A stretch of 64,000 nucleotides of DNA, taken from the NCBI RefSeq assembly GCF_014850955.1, contig NZ_JACXSS010000001.1, positions 2,046,001 to 2,110,000 of the forward strand, given 5' to 3'. The DNA is from Methylomonas albis. GTDB taxonomy: Bacteria; Pseudomonadota; Gammaproteobacteria; Methylococcales; Methylomonadaceae. The notes beneath the pieces are model-generated. The model was not told where the DNA came from. It ran no database searches and saw only the letters and a program-made list of their open reading frames with translations. Positions 37,332 through 46,131 of the stretch are shown in pieces. A program made the position numbers and the translations under genes. Each line of letters opens with the position of its first letter. Position 1 is the stretch's first letter.

Positions 37332-39071
37332 TCAGTAAACGTCTCTGACGTAACGTTTGTCCTTTTTCAACTGGTTAACGTACTCAACCGCCTCGACCAA
37401 GCTTTTCTTGCCATGTTCGCGGATAACGTCGTGCAGGGCTTGATCGACGTCTTTGGCCATCCGGTAAGCGTCGCCGCATACGAAGAAGTAGCCACCTTGC
37501 TCCAACCAGGCATAGAGTTCGGCACCATGCTCTTTCATGCGATCCTGCACATAGATTTTTTCCGCTTGGTCGCGCGAGAACGCTAAATCCAGCTTAGTAA
37601 GGAGGCCGCTGGCTTGCATGGCTTCGATTTCGTCGCGGTAGATAAAATCGGTGGACGCATTACGGTCGCCGAAAAACAGCCAGTTTTTGCCGGGGGCTTT
37701 GCGAAACTCGCGTTCTTGCAGGAAGGCGCGGAACGGCGCGATACCGGTGCCGGGACCGACCATGATCATTGGCAGTTCGTCGTCAGCTGGCACGCGGAAG
37801 TTGTTGTTGGGGGTGAAGAATATCCGTACGTCGGTTTCTTCATCAACCAAATCGGCCAGATAGGTGGAGCAGACGCCTTTGTGTTGGCGGCCGTGCGCGT
37901 CGTAACGCACGCTGGCGACGGTCAAATGGACGCTGTCCGGGTGTTTTTTGCCGCTGGAGGAGATGGAGTAGGCGCGATGTTGCAACGGTTTTAATAAACG
38001 CAAAAATTCGGCTGCGGAAAATTCCACGCCGGGAAATTGCAACAGCAGATCGAGTATGTCGCGGCCCCAAAGATAATCGGACAGTTTTTCCTTGTCGCCG
38101 GACAACAATAAGGCATTCAACGCTTGATCGCCGGAACGGCTGGCAATTTCTTCGACCAGTTCTTTACCGGGTAATTTGATCTCAAAATGCGTACGTAAAG
38201 CATCCGACAGCTTCATCAATTCGCCATTGACTGGCTCGTCTTCGGCGCCGGTGCAACCGATGGCTGTAATGATTTGCGCGACCAGGTCAGGGCAGTTAGT
38301 TGGGATTACGCACAAGGCGTCGCCGGCTTCGTAGCTCAGCCCGGAACCGGTTATCGAAATTTCGTAATGCCGAGTTTCTTTCGACGAATCCAAGGCTGTG
38401 ACAATACGATTGACCCGTAATTTTGCCGGAAATGGATTTTTGCGGTTGTAGGTGGATTTTGAGCCCTGGGCTTCGGTATCGATGACGGCAACTGTACTGG
38501 CACCTTCAGCCATAAGCGGAATCACTTCGCTGAGCCATTTTTCCGCCGGTGATTCGAAATCCACGTCACAATCGACCCGGTCTAACAGGCGCTTGGCTCC
38601 CAACGCAGCCAATTTGTTATCCCAGTCGATGCCGGCTTGGCAGAATAAATCGTAACTGGTATCGCCCAAGGCCAATACCGAATAATTCACCTTATCCAGG
38701 TTTGGGGCTGCCTCACTATTGGCTGCTTCCCAGAGCATTTCCGCATTGTCCGGCATCGCGCCTTCGCCGTATGTGCTGGTAATGATCAGCAAATACTGCA
38801 TTTGCGGCAATTGGCCGATTTCAACTTCATCCATGCTTTTAACGACAGCTTGCAAACCGTGCTTTTTAGCCGCGTTGGCTGCGTCGTTGGCAAGCGATTC
38901 GGCGTTGCCGGTCTGGGTGCCGTAAAGGATGTGCAAAATGCGGGCGTCAGCTTGATTGACGCTGCCGGCGCTATGCAGCATGTGGCTGTGCATGCCTGCG
39001 AAAAAGCCGCCTAACCAGGCGCGTTGGGTATCACTATAAGGGGCGTTTTGGGGGATAAAAGGTGCTTTCAT
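37332..39071 (-). CDS. cysJ: Sulfite reductase [NADPH] flavoprotein alpha-component
   Basis: A 579-aa diflavin reductase. The FMN (flavodoxin) domain is at about residues 45-185 (ILYGTQTGNAESLA; TSTYGEGAMPDNA; LALGDTSYDLFC). The FAD domain has RAYSISSSGKKHPD and GVCSTYLADL. The NADPH domain has MVGPGTGIAPFRAFLQER, FFGDRNASTDFIYRDE, and the C-terminal YVRDVY with the stacking aromatic residue. CysJ normally feeds electrons to CysI, which reduces sulfite to sulfide; no cysI is in the window. It lies 98 bases downstream of the large gltB-like gene on the same strand. Confidence 0.94.
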   Translation of the reverse strand: MKAPFIPQNAPYSDTQRAWLGGFFAGMHSHMLHSAGSVNQADARILHILYGTQTGNAESLANDAANAAKKHGLQAVVKSMDEVEIGQLPQMQYLLIITSTYGEGAMPDNAEMLWEAANSEAAPNLDKVNYSVLALGDTSYDLFCQAGIDWDNKLAALGAKRLLDRVDCDVDFESPAEKWLSEVIPLMAEGASTVAVIDTEAQGSKSTYNRKNPFPAKLRVNRIVTALDSSKETRHYEISITGSGLSYEAGDALCVIPTNCPDLVAQIITAIGCTGAEDEPVNGELMKLSDALRTHFEIKLPGKELVEEIASRSGDQALNALLLSGDKEKLSDYLWGRDILDLLLQFPGVEFSAAEFLRLLKPLQHRAYSISSSGKKHPDSVHLTVASVRYDAHGRQHKGVCSTYLADLVDEETDVRIFFTPNNNFRVPADDELPMIMVGPGTGIAPFRAFLQEREFRKAPGKNWLFFGDRNASTDFIYRDEIEAMQASGLLTKLDLAFSRDQAEKIYVQDRMKEHGAELYAWLEQGGYFFVCGDAYRMAKDVDQALHDVIREHGKKSLVEAVEYVNQLKKDKRYVRDVY

Positions 39072-39123
39072 TTCATTACCATCTGTGGACAGGTGTCAGG
39101 CTGTCCAGTCACTGTATTTGGTT

Positions 39124-39163
39124 CTTGCCAATCGGCAAGGAGGGTGCGTGGCATGCACCCTCC
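39124..39163. other. Two hairpins in the gltB-cysJ gap
   Basis: CTTGCC/GGCAAG (39124-39129 with 39134-39139; loop of four) is followed immediately by a perfect 9-bp stem GGAGGGTGC/GCACCCTCC (39139-39147 with 39155-39163; loop GTGGCAT). Neither is followed by a T-run. They occupy the gap between two same-strand genes and could act as a processing site, partial terminator or stabiliser. Confidence 0.6.
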
Positions 39164-39169
39164 ATTGGC

Positions 39170-42100
39170 TCAGGCAGACTCACTGTCCAGCATGTCTTTA
39201 ACGATAGACAGGCTTTCCAAGCTCGCCAGGTTTTTATCGATAGTCGGTAGTCCGGCCAAGGCCACGCGGTTAAATCTATCCTGTTCGATGATCCAGGCCG
39301 TGGAGCCTATCGAATAGATGCTTTGCACGTCGCGCAGCATTAGCGTGGTTTTGTAATCGTTCAGGCGTTTTTTCGCCATCAACGCCGCCAGTTGGCCGTC
39401 ATCGTATTGGCTGTAAGCTTCGCGGATATTTTTAATCAGCGCATCTTGCAGCTTGCGCGGACGTTCCATGACTAACTTGTAGGCATGTTTGTCGACTAAG
39501 GCTTCGGTAGCCGGTTGGCCGGCTTTATTGAGTTGATCTCTAGCTATTTGCTGGGCTTTGTCGATAACCGCATAGCTATTGATCAGTTTCAAAGTCAGAT
39601 CGGTGTCGGTTTCTCCGTAACCGGGAATGGCGCCGTCGAACAGTGGTGTGTTGTTTTGGTAAGCCTGCTTGATTTGCTCGATTTGTTTTTGTGCAAATGC
39701 TACAGACAGTTCTTCTATCATCGCCTTGCGGTCCAGCGCTTTGCTTAGATATTCCGCAGTTTGCGTGCGGTTCAACCAAAGCGGCAAGGCAAATTTGAAG
39801 TGCTGACGTTCGTTGGCCCAATTAGCCAGGATGGCCTGGGCTTTTTCCGAATCAGTATGTTCAACATGTTGGGTCAGCATGTATAAAATGAATTGCTCAT
39901 GACTGGCGGCCATTTCACTACCGTCACCTAGGCTGTGTATCGATACCGAGGTGTCGTCGTACAAGTCCTGTAAGCGGTTGTGCGGATCGTATTGGTAGGC
40001 GTTGCCGCCGGACATGCCGGTGCAGAAGCCTTTACCGAAGCCGCCCAGATTTAATACCGCGCCATTGATCATGTATTCGCAAGCAAAGTCTCCGACGCCT
40101 TCCACCACGGCCATCGCACCGGAGTTACGTACGGCAAACCGGTCGCCGGCTTCACCGTTGATAAAGGTTTTGCCGCCGGACGCGCCGAATAGCGCAAAGT
40201 TACCGATCAACACGTTCTCGCCTGGCAACTTGGAGCCGCCGCCGGGCGATTTGATGACGATGGTGCCGCCGCAAGCGGTTTTACCGACGCCGTCGTTGCA
40301 GGTGCCGGTGTGTTCCATGCGCATGCCGTCGTTGTTGAACGCCGCATAGCTTTGACCAGCCGAACCGTGGGTGCGGACGATAATGGTATCGTCGGCCAGA
40401 TAACGGCGGCCATGTTGGTTGGTGTAGATGATGTTCGACTCAGAGATTTGCTCTGGACTGAGTTCGTAAGCCAACAAGCGTTCCAAATCGACAGCAGTTT
40501 GACCACCGACGGTTTTGTTACGGTTGTTTAGCTTGAATTCGTCGCCTTCGACGATCACCTGTTTTTGGCTTTTTTCAAACAAAGCGGCTTTGACGCGGGC
40601 AAAGATCAAATCGTCGATCGCGAAATCCTTTTCCAAATAAATGGGTTTCTCGATCTTAATGACCGGGACTTCAGCCAAAAGTTTATGCAAGTGGATTTGG
40701 CCGACCATACTCGGGTGGTCAATCAGATGCAGCAACTCGGTTTTGCCGCGTATTTCCTGCAAACTGGTGTAGCCTAAATCAGCCAGGATTTCCCGCACTT
40801 CGTGGGCCAGGTTCATGAAGAACTGCGCCAGCACGCGTGGGTCGCCTTTGAATTCTTCGTGGGCGGTGGTCAGGCCGGCTGGGCAGCGGATGTTGCAGTT
40901 TTTCGCCATTACGCAGCGCAGCATCATCAGGGCCGTGGTGCCGAATTCGAAGGAATCGCCGCCTAAAATAGCGGATTTGACAACGTCGGCACCGTTCTGG
41001 TGGGCGGCGCTGCAACGTATAATCACTTTATCGCGCAAACCGTTAGCCGCCAGCGCTTGATGCACTTCGGCGATGCCGATTTCGGGTGAGCGGCCGGTAT
41101 TTTTCAAGCTGGTGACTGCCGCCGCCCCGGTGCCGCCAGTGTTGCCTGCGACGTTAATCACATCCGCGCCGGCTTTGGCGACACCGACTGCGATGGTGCC
41201 GATACCTTCCGAAGATACCAGTTTGACCACTACGCGAACGCGAGCGGCTTTGGCATCGTGGATCAATTGGCCCAGGTCTTCGATTGAATAAGTATCGTGA
41301 TGAGGTGGTGGGCTGACCAATTCGACTTTTGGTGTACCACCGCGCAACGCAGCAATTTCTACCGACACTTTTGCGGCCGGTAATTGTCCGCCTTCACCGG
41401 GCTTAGCGCCCTGGCCGATTTTGATTTCGATTTCTTCCAGATTCGGATCAGCCAAATAGCCGGCCCAGACACCGAAGCGACCGGAAGCGAACTGTTTGAT
41501 TTTGCTGGAACGAATCGTGCCAAAGCGGCTGGAGTGTTCACCACCTTCGCCGGAGTTGCTCATGCCACCGGCAATGTTGGTGCCTTGCGCCACGGCTTCG
41601 TGGGCTTCGGCTAGCAGCGCGCCGTGACTCATCGCGCCAGATGCGAAAGTCGGGGTGATTTGATGGGCTGGTTGCACGTGGTCCAGCGCTATCCGCGAGC
41701 GGGCAGGACGCACGTTGCTTAGATACTGGTAAATCAGACTTTCGCTGTCGTTCGCCCGCAGACTGATACTGTCGTTTTCCAGAGTTAAACCGAAATCGTT
41801 GCCAGCAAAACGAGTTTTCAGATGTTCGGCAAGTTGTTCCAGACGCGCTTTGCTTGAATTCTCAGTAAATCGAATGCTGAACACCACATCGCTGCTTTTC
41901 TCGACCTGTAGGCCACGGATCAGGTAGTTGTTGTTACCGTGCAAATCTTGGCTGCCCAGCAGGCGATCAAAATCGGCTTTGCTGTTAGCGTTGCTAGCAT
42001 CGGCTGGGAACTCCATCACATCGCGTAAAGCAGCCGGACGGTTGGCGCGCTCCTGAGCCAGATTGTGGGTAAAGCTGCGATAAGCCGGCGTAATGCCGAA

Positions 42101-44653
42101 AGCGTCGATTTGCTCGGGTGTGCGTTTCTCATAGCCAAAATCCAAATACGCCGTATCGCTGGCTTCCGGCGCTTGTTGTGGCGCTATGTACATGATCGCT
42201 TCATCGGTCATGTTGATGTATTCACGCACCGCTGTGTTGCCAAACGTGTGGCCGGCACCTTCATTCCGCTCTTTAAATAATCCTAGGAATGGAATGTCGC
42301 TTTCGCTGGTAACGGACAGCGCTTTATGGTGCCATTCGGTTGCGCTGGCGGCGATGTCGCTGTAGCGTACCCCGCCCACCGAAGCATTGATGTTGGGGAA
42401 ATACGGTTTTAGTTTCGGTTCGTCGGTATCCAGGTAATTGGATTCGAAAAACTCGCCGCCGATATAGCTTTCTGCAGTACACAGGCCGAATTTGCCCATG
42501 GTTTTCATCAGCGACTTTTCGACGCCTTTTTGAAAACTGTACAGGGCTTTTTGCTGTGCGGCAGGGTCGGCGTATTCGGTAATCACCCGGTTATGCACAC
42601 TGAGTGGGCAGATGGCGGAAGCGCCGAAGCCCAGAATGGTGGCAACATCGTGCGGGCTGGCTGCTTGGCCGGTCTCCATGATCAAGGAGCTGTTAAAACG
42701 CAAACCATGTTTAACCAGATGTTGGTTGGCTGCGGCAATGGTCAGCAAGGCCGGGATAGCGGCTTGGGCTTTGCTGATATTGGCGTCGCTCAAAATGATA
42801 ATGCCGGTATTACTGCGCGCGGCTTGTTCGACTTGTGCGCAGACCGATTGCAAGGCTTGTTCCAGTGCCAGTTCATTTTGTGCGGTATTTTCAAAGTTCG
42901 GGGTATATAGCGCCGCTACGGTCGCGGTTTTTACCTGACTTTGTCTGCGAATTTGTTCCAGCTGAGTGCGTTGTAGAATCGGCGATTCGATTATCAGCTG
43001 TTTGCTGTTCTGCGGCGCAAAAGTCGGTTTGGCGCCCAAGGCTACACGCAAGGTCATGCCGTCGCTTTCGCGTAGGGAATCCAGCGGTGGATTGGTGACC
43101 TGAGCGAAGCGTTGGCTGAAATAACGCGACATACCACCTTCGGCAGCACTCAATGCATTGGGTGTCAGGCCGTAACCCATCGCGGAGACTTTTTCTAAGC
43201 CGGTTTGCAGGATAGGGTCCAGCAAAAATTTAAAGCTTTCCTGGTTCAGCGAATAAGCTGTGTGACGCTGGTCGATATTCAGTTCATGCTCGTTACTGAG
43301 TTCCGCAAGCTCTACTTTGGGCAATTCGTTGATATGAATACAACTTTGTTTCAGCAGCGCTTTATAGTCTCTTTCCTTGGCTAAGCGCTCCATCACTTGA
43401 TAGCTGTTGTATGACTTGCCAGTGTGATGATCGAAATACAGCATGCCACCGGCTTCGATACGGCCGCGTCGCAGCACTTTTTCGGGTGGGAAATCGATTT
43501 GGCCGGCTTCGGACATGACTGCCAGGTATTCTTCGGTTTCGACGGAGCGCAATGGCCTTAAGCCTAGTCGGTCCAGGCGGGCACCGACACGGATGCCATC
43601 ATTGAAGATCAACGCGGCCGGGCCGTCGTTTTTCTCTTCGTACAAGCTGAAATATTCCAGCATGGCGCGTACGTCTTCCGACAAGGTTGTATCGTTTTCC
43701 CAGGCTGGCGGCATCATCGCCAGAATCGCCGTAACGATATCCAGCTGATCTTCGTTGATACGGCGGGTTAGGGTTTGATCCAGGCGGCCGGAATCCGATT
43801 GACCGCAGGGAAACACCACGTGTTTATTGTTTTGCCGAGCAATAGCGTTTTCGCTGAGACGGTTTTTCTTGTCGGTATTCAATTCGCCGTTGTGCGCCAT
43901 ATAACGAAACGGCTGGGCCATCATGGTCGCCGGTGCGGTATTGGTGGAAAAACGGGTATGGAAAAACAGGGTGCTGATGTCGTGGTCAGCGTCGTACAAG
44001 TCTACAAAGTAAGGAATTACTTCGAATGAGTTCAGGCGGCCTTTATAGACTTGAGTGCGGGAACTCATTGATAACGGATAAAAGCCTTTCAGTTCCGGAC
44101 GGGTAAAGCCATTGGCTTCTATCGTTAACAGCGCGGATTGAATATGTCTTTCAAAAGCCTCATGGCTGGCGTCTTTCAGGGCTTTGGGGCGGCCGAAAAT
44201 TACCTGTTTGATCGGTAATTGCGCTCTCAGCGCTGCCGCATTCAATACGGAGCTGTCTACCGGCACTTCCCGCCATTTGATAATCGGCAGATCGAATTCC
44301 AGAAATTGTTCTTCGACCAGTTTTCGCGCTTCCGAATCGTAGTGTGCGTGATCTTCCGGGAAGAAGAAATTGGCGACGCCGAATTGCCCCAATTCCAGGC
44401 CGGCGTTTCCTGTGGCCTTGCGGAAAAACTTCAGAGATAAATCGATATTAACGCCGGCACCGTCCCCTATTCCTTCCGCGCTCATGCCGCCGCGATGTGG
44501 AATTGTACACAAGGCTTCATGCGACTTTACCAACAGGTCGTGGGTTTGTTTGCTGTCCTTGCGGGTGATAAAGCCAACACCGCAGCTGTCCTGGGATAAA
44601 TCGGCGTCGTAAAGCATGTGTAATGCGTTAATTTTCTGGGCGTTTTTAATCAT
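39170..44653 (-). CDS. gltB: Glutamate synthase large-subunit type protein, extended
   Basis: An 1827-aa protein, about 300 residues longer than E. coli GltB. Residue 24 (QDSCGVGF) is the expected N-terminal catalytic Cys after propeptide removal; a class-II glutamine amidotransferase domain follows (HTRFSTNTAPATMMAQPFRYMAHNGE, in parts). Then come the central domain and the FMN-binding synthase domain (GEGGQLPAAKVS; GGTGAAAVTSLKN), and a GXGXG beta-helix domain (GGTIVIKSPGGG; NGGAVL-like repeats). The Fe-S cysteines read CVMAKNCNIRC, a C-x5-C-x3-C spacing, where classical GltB has C-x5-C-x4-C. The last ~250 residues are an added helical region. No gltD is present. GAGAGGAT precedes the ATG. 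Confidence 0.88.
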   Translation of the reverse strand: MIKNAQKINALHMLYDADLSQDSCGVGFITRKDSKQTHDLLVKSHEALCTIPHRGGMSAEGIGDGAGVNIDLSLKFFRKATGNAGLELGQFGVANFFFPEDHAHYDSEARKLVEEQFLEFDLPIIKWREVPVDSSVLNAAALRAQLPIKQVIFGRPKALKDASHEAFERHIQSALLTIEANGFTRPELKGFYPLSMSSRTQVYKGRLNSFEVIPYFVDLYDADHDISTLFFHTRFSTNTAPATMMAQPFRYMAHNGELNTDKKNRLSENAIARQNNKHVVFPCGQSDSGRLDQTLTRRINEDQLDIVTAILAMMPPAWENDTTLSEDVRAMLEYFSLYEEKNDGPAALIFNDGIRVGARLDRLGLRPLRSVETEEYLAVMSEAGQIDFPPEKVLRRGRIEAGGMLYFDHHTGKSYNSYQVMERLAKERDYKALLKQSCIHINELPKVELAELSNEHELNIDQRHTAYSLNQESFKFLLDPILQTGLEKVSAMGYGLTPNALSAAEGGMSRYFSQRFAQVTNPPLDSLRESDGMTLRVALGAKPTFAPQNSKQLIIESPILQRTQLEQIRRQSQVKTATVAALYTPNFENTAQNELALEQALQSVCAQVEQAARSNTGIIILSDANISKAQAAIPALLTIAAANQHLVKHGLRFNSSLIMETGQAASPHDVATILGFGASAICPLSVHNRVITEYADPAAQQKALYSFQKGVEKSLMKTMGKFGLCTAESYIGGEFFESNYLDTDEPKLKPYFPNINASVGGVRYSDIAASATEWHHKALSVTSESDIPFLGLFKERNEGAGHTFGNTAVREYINMTDEAIMYIAPQQAPEASDTAYLDFGYEKRTPEQIDAFGITPAYRSFTHNLAQERANRPAALRDVMEFPADASNANSKADFDRLLGSQDLHGNNNYLIRGLQVEKSSDVVFSIRFTENSSKARLEQLAEHLKTRFAGNDFGLTLENDSISLRANDSESLIYQYLSNVRPARSRIALDHVQPAHQITPTFASGAMSHGALLAEAHEAVAQGTNIAGGMSNSGEGGEHSSRFGTIRSSKIKQFASGRFGVWAGYLADPNLEEIEIKIGQGAKPGEGGQLPAAKVSVEIAALRGGTPKVELVSPPPHHDTYSIEDLGQLIHDAKAARVRVVVKLVSSEGIGTIAVGVAKAGADVINVAGNTGGTGAAAVTSLKNTGRSPEIGIAEVHQALAANGLRDKVIIRCSAAHQNGADVVKSAILGGDSFEFGTTALMMLRCVMAKNCNIRCPAGLTTAHEEFKGDPRVLAQFFMNLAHEVREILADLGYTSLQEIRGKTELLHLIDHPSMVGQIHLHKLLAEVPVIKIEKPIYLEKDFAIDDLIFARVKAALFEKSQKQVIVEGDEFKLNNRNKTVGGQTAVDLERLLAYELSPEQISESNIIYTNQHGRRYLADDTIIVRTHGSAGQSYAAFNNDGMRMEHTGTCNDGVGKTACGGTIVIKSPGGGSKLPGENVLIGNFALFGASGGKTFINGEAGDRFAVRNSGAMAVVEGVGDFACEYMINGAVLNLGGFGKGFCTGMSGGNAYQYDPHNRLQDLYDDTSVSIHSLGDGSEMAASHEQFILYMLTQHVEHTDSEKAQAILANWANERQHFKFALPLWLNRTQTAEYLSKALDRKAMIEELSVAFAQKQIEQIKQAYQNNTPLFDGAIPGYGETDTDLTLKLINSYAVIDKAQQIARDQLNKAGQPATEALVDKHAYKLVMERPRKLQDALIKNIREAYSQYDDGQLAALMAKKRLNDYKTTLMLRDVQSIYSIGSTAWIIEQDRFNRVALAGLPTIDKNLASLESLSIVKDMLDSESA

Positions 44654-44905
44654 TGCTATCCAGATCCTCTCTTACTGATTAAATGCGCTACCCGGTATTT
44701 TCCTTACCGATAGTGCCGTTTATGGTTTTTCTGCCTGCTGCGTGGTAGAGTCGTCCCACGCGGCGAGAAACCCTAAATAACTTCGGAATTTCAGTTGGCG
44801 AAACTTTGTAATCATACCATGTGGCGGTGTCTCTGTCATTCCGTAAAGCCGATGGCGTCGCTGTTCTCTCGTCTGGCCTTTAGTTTTAAAACTTTGTGAA
44901 GAAAT

Positions 44906-46126
44906 ATGAAAGAACAATTTGATGTGGTGATAGTCGGCGGGGGGATGGTTGGCTCGGCAGTGGCTAGTTGCTTGGGCGGAAGTGAGCTAAAAGTAGCCGT
45001 GATAGAAGCGCAAGTGCCGGAGCCTTTTGCCGCTGAACAGCCACATGATTTAAGGGTTTCAGCGCTAAGTATCGCCTCGAAAAACATTCTGGAAACCGTA
45101 GGCGCCTGGGAGGGTGTGACTTCGCGGCGCTACTGTCCGTTTAAACGCATGCGGGTTTGGGAAACGGCGGGTGATACTACCTTTAATAGCGACGACATAC
45201 GCTATCCCGAGCTGGGTTACATTGTCGAAAACCGCATAACGCAACTGGCTTTACTCGACAGATTGCCAAGTTTCGACAATATACAACTGCTGATGCCACA
45301 AACGATTAATAAGATTAATTACGACGGCCATGAATCGGAAATAGGATTAGCGGACGGTCGCGTGCTCCAGGCAAAGTTGCTGGTTGCGGCAGACGGCGGT
45401 CAGTCGCGGGTAAGGCAGGCGGTAGGTTTGGGTGTGACCAGCTGGGATTACAATCAGCATGCTTTGGTGATTTACATAGAAACTGCGTATCCGCAGCAGG
45501 ACATTACTTGGCAGCGTTTTGTTTCCAGCGGTCCTCAAGCATTTTTACCGCTAACAGGTCATTACGGATCCATCGTTTGGTATCAATCGCCGGATGAAGT
45601 CAGGCGTTTACAAGCTTTGCCTTATGAGCAATTGCAGGCCGAAATGGTGGCGGCTTTTCCTGATTGCCTGGGTGAGGTGACGCAGGTTTTGGGCGTGGCG
45701 AGCTTTCCCCTTAAGCGTCAGCATGCGCAGCGCTATGTCAAGCAGGGAGTGGCTTTGGTGGGTGACGCTGCGCACATGATTAATCCATTGGCCGGGCAGG
45801 GCGTCAATATCGGCTTGCTGGATGCGGCGGCGTTGGCGGAGACTCTGGTGGAAGCCCATAAGCGCGGTAAAGACATCGCCGACTTGGTGGTTTTACAGCA
45901 TTATGAAGCGATGCGCCGCAACGAAAATCTGAAAATGATGACCTTGATGGATGTGTTTTACCGGTCATTCAGTAACGATATTTTGCCGATAAAACTATTG
46001 AGAAATCTTGGTCTGGGTTTGGCGCAACGCATTACCCCGGCGCGTAACAAAGCGATGAAAGCGGCGATGGGGCTGGAAGGACGCTTGCCGAAACTGGCGC
46101 GCGGCGAACGTCTGTTGGCCAGGTAG
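44906..46126 (+). CDS. ubiF: UbiF-like FAD-dependent ubiquinone hydroxylase
   Basis: A 406-aa flavoprotein monooxygenase of the UbiH/UbiF/UbiI (COQ6) family, acting on the ubiquinone ring. It has an N-terminal FAD motif VVIVGGGMVGSAVASCL, then AADGGQSRVRQAVG, and the family block ALVGDAAHMINPLAGQGVN with the FAD-phosphate site. Among the three E. coli paralogues it looks closest to UbiF: PHDLRVSALSIAS, FLPLTGHYGSIVWYQSP and MDVFYRSFSND all have close UbiF counterparts. It is divergent from gltB across a 252-base gap that contains a 6-bp inverted repeat (44740-44761) but no clear promoter. Confidence 0.82.
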   Translation: MKEQFDVVIVGGGMVGSAVASCLGGSELKVAVIEAQVPEPFAAEQPHDLRVSALSIASKNILETVGAWEGVTSRRYCPFKRMRVWETAGDTTFNSDDIRYPELGYIVENRITQLALLDRLPSFDNIQLLMPQTINKINYDGHESEIGLADGRVLQAKLLVAADGGQSRVRQAVGLGVTSWDYNQHALVIYIETAYPQQDITWQRFVSSGPQAFLPLTGHYGSIVWYQSPDEVRRLQALPYEQLQAEMVAAFPDCLGEVTQVLGVASFPLKRQHAQRYVKQGVALVGDAAHMINPLAGQGVNIGLLDAAALAETLVEAHKRGKDIADLVVLQHYEAMRRNENLKMMTLMDVFYRSFSNDILPIKLLRNLGLGLAQRITPARNKAMKAAMGLEGRLPKLARGERLLAR

Positions 46127-46131
46127 CGTCT

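Noticed and set aside
39170..44653. GltB-GltD fusion
   Set aside because: The C-terminal extension shows no FAD or NADPH GxGxxG motifs expected of GltD.
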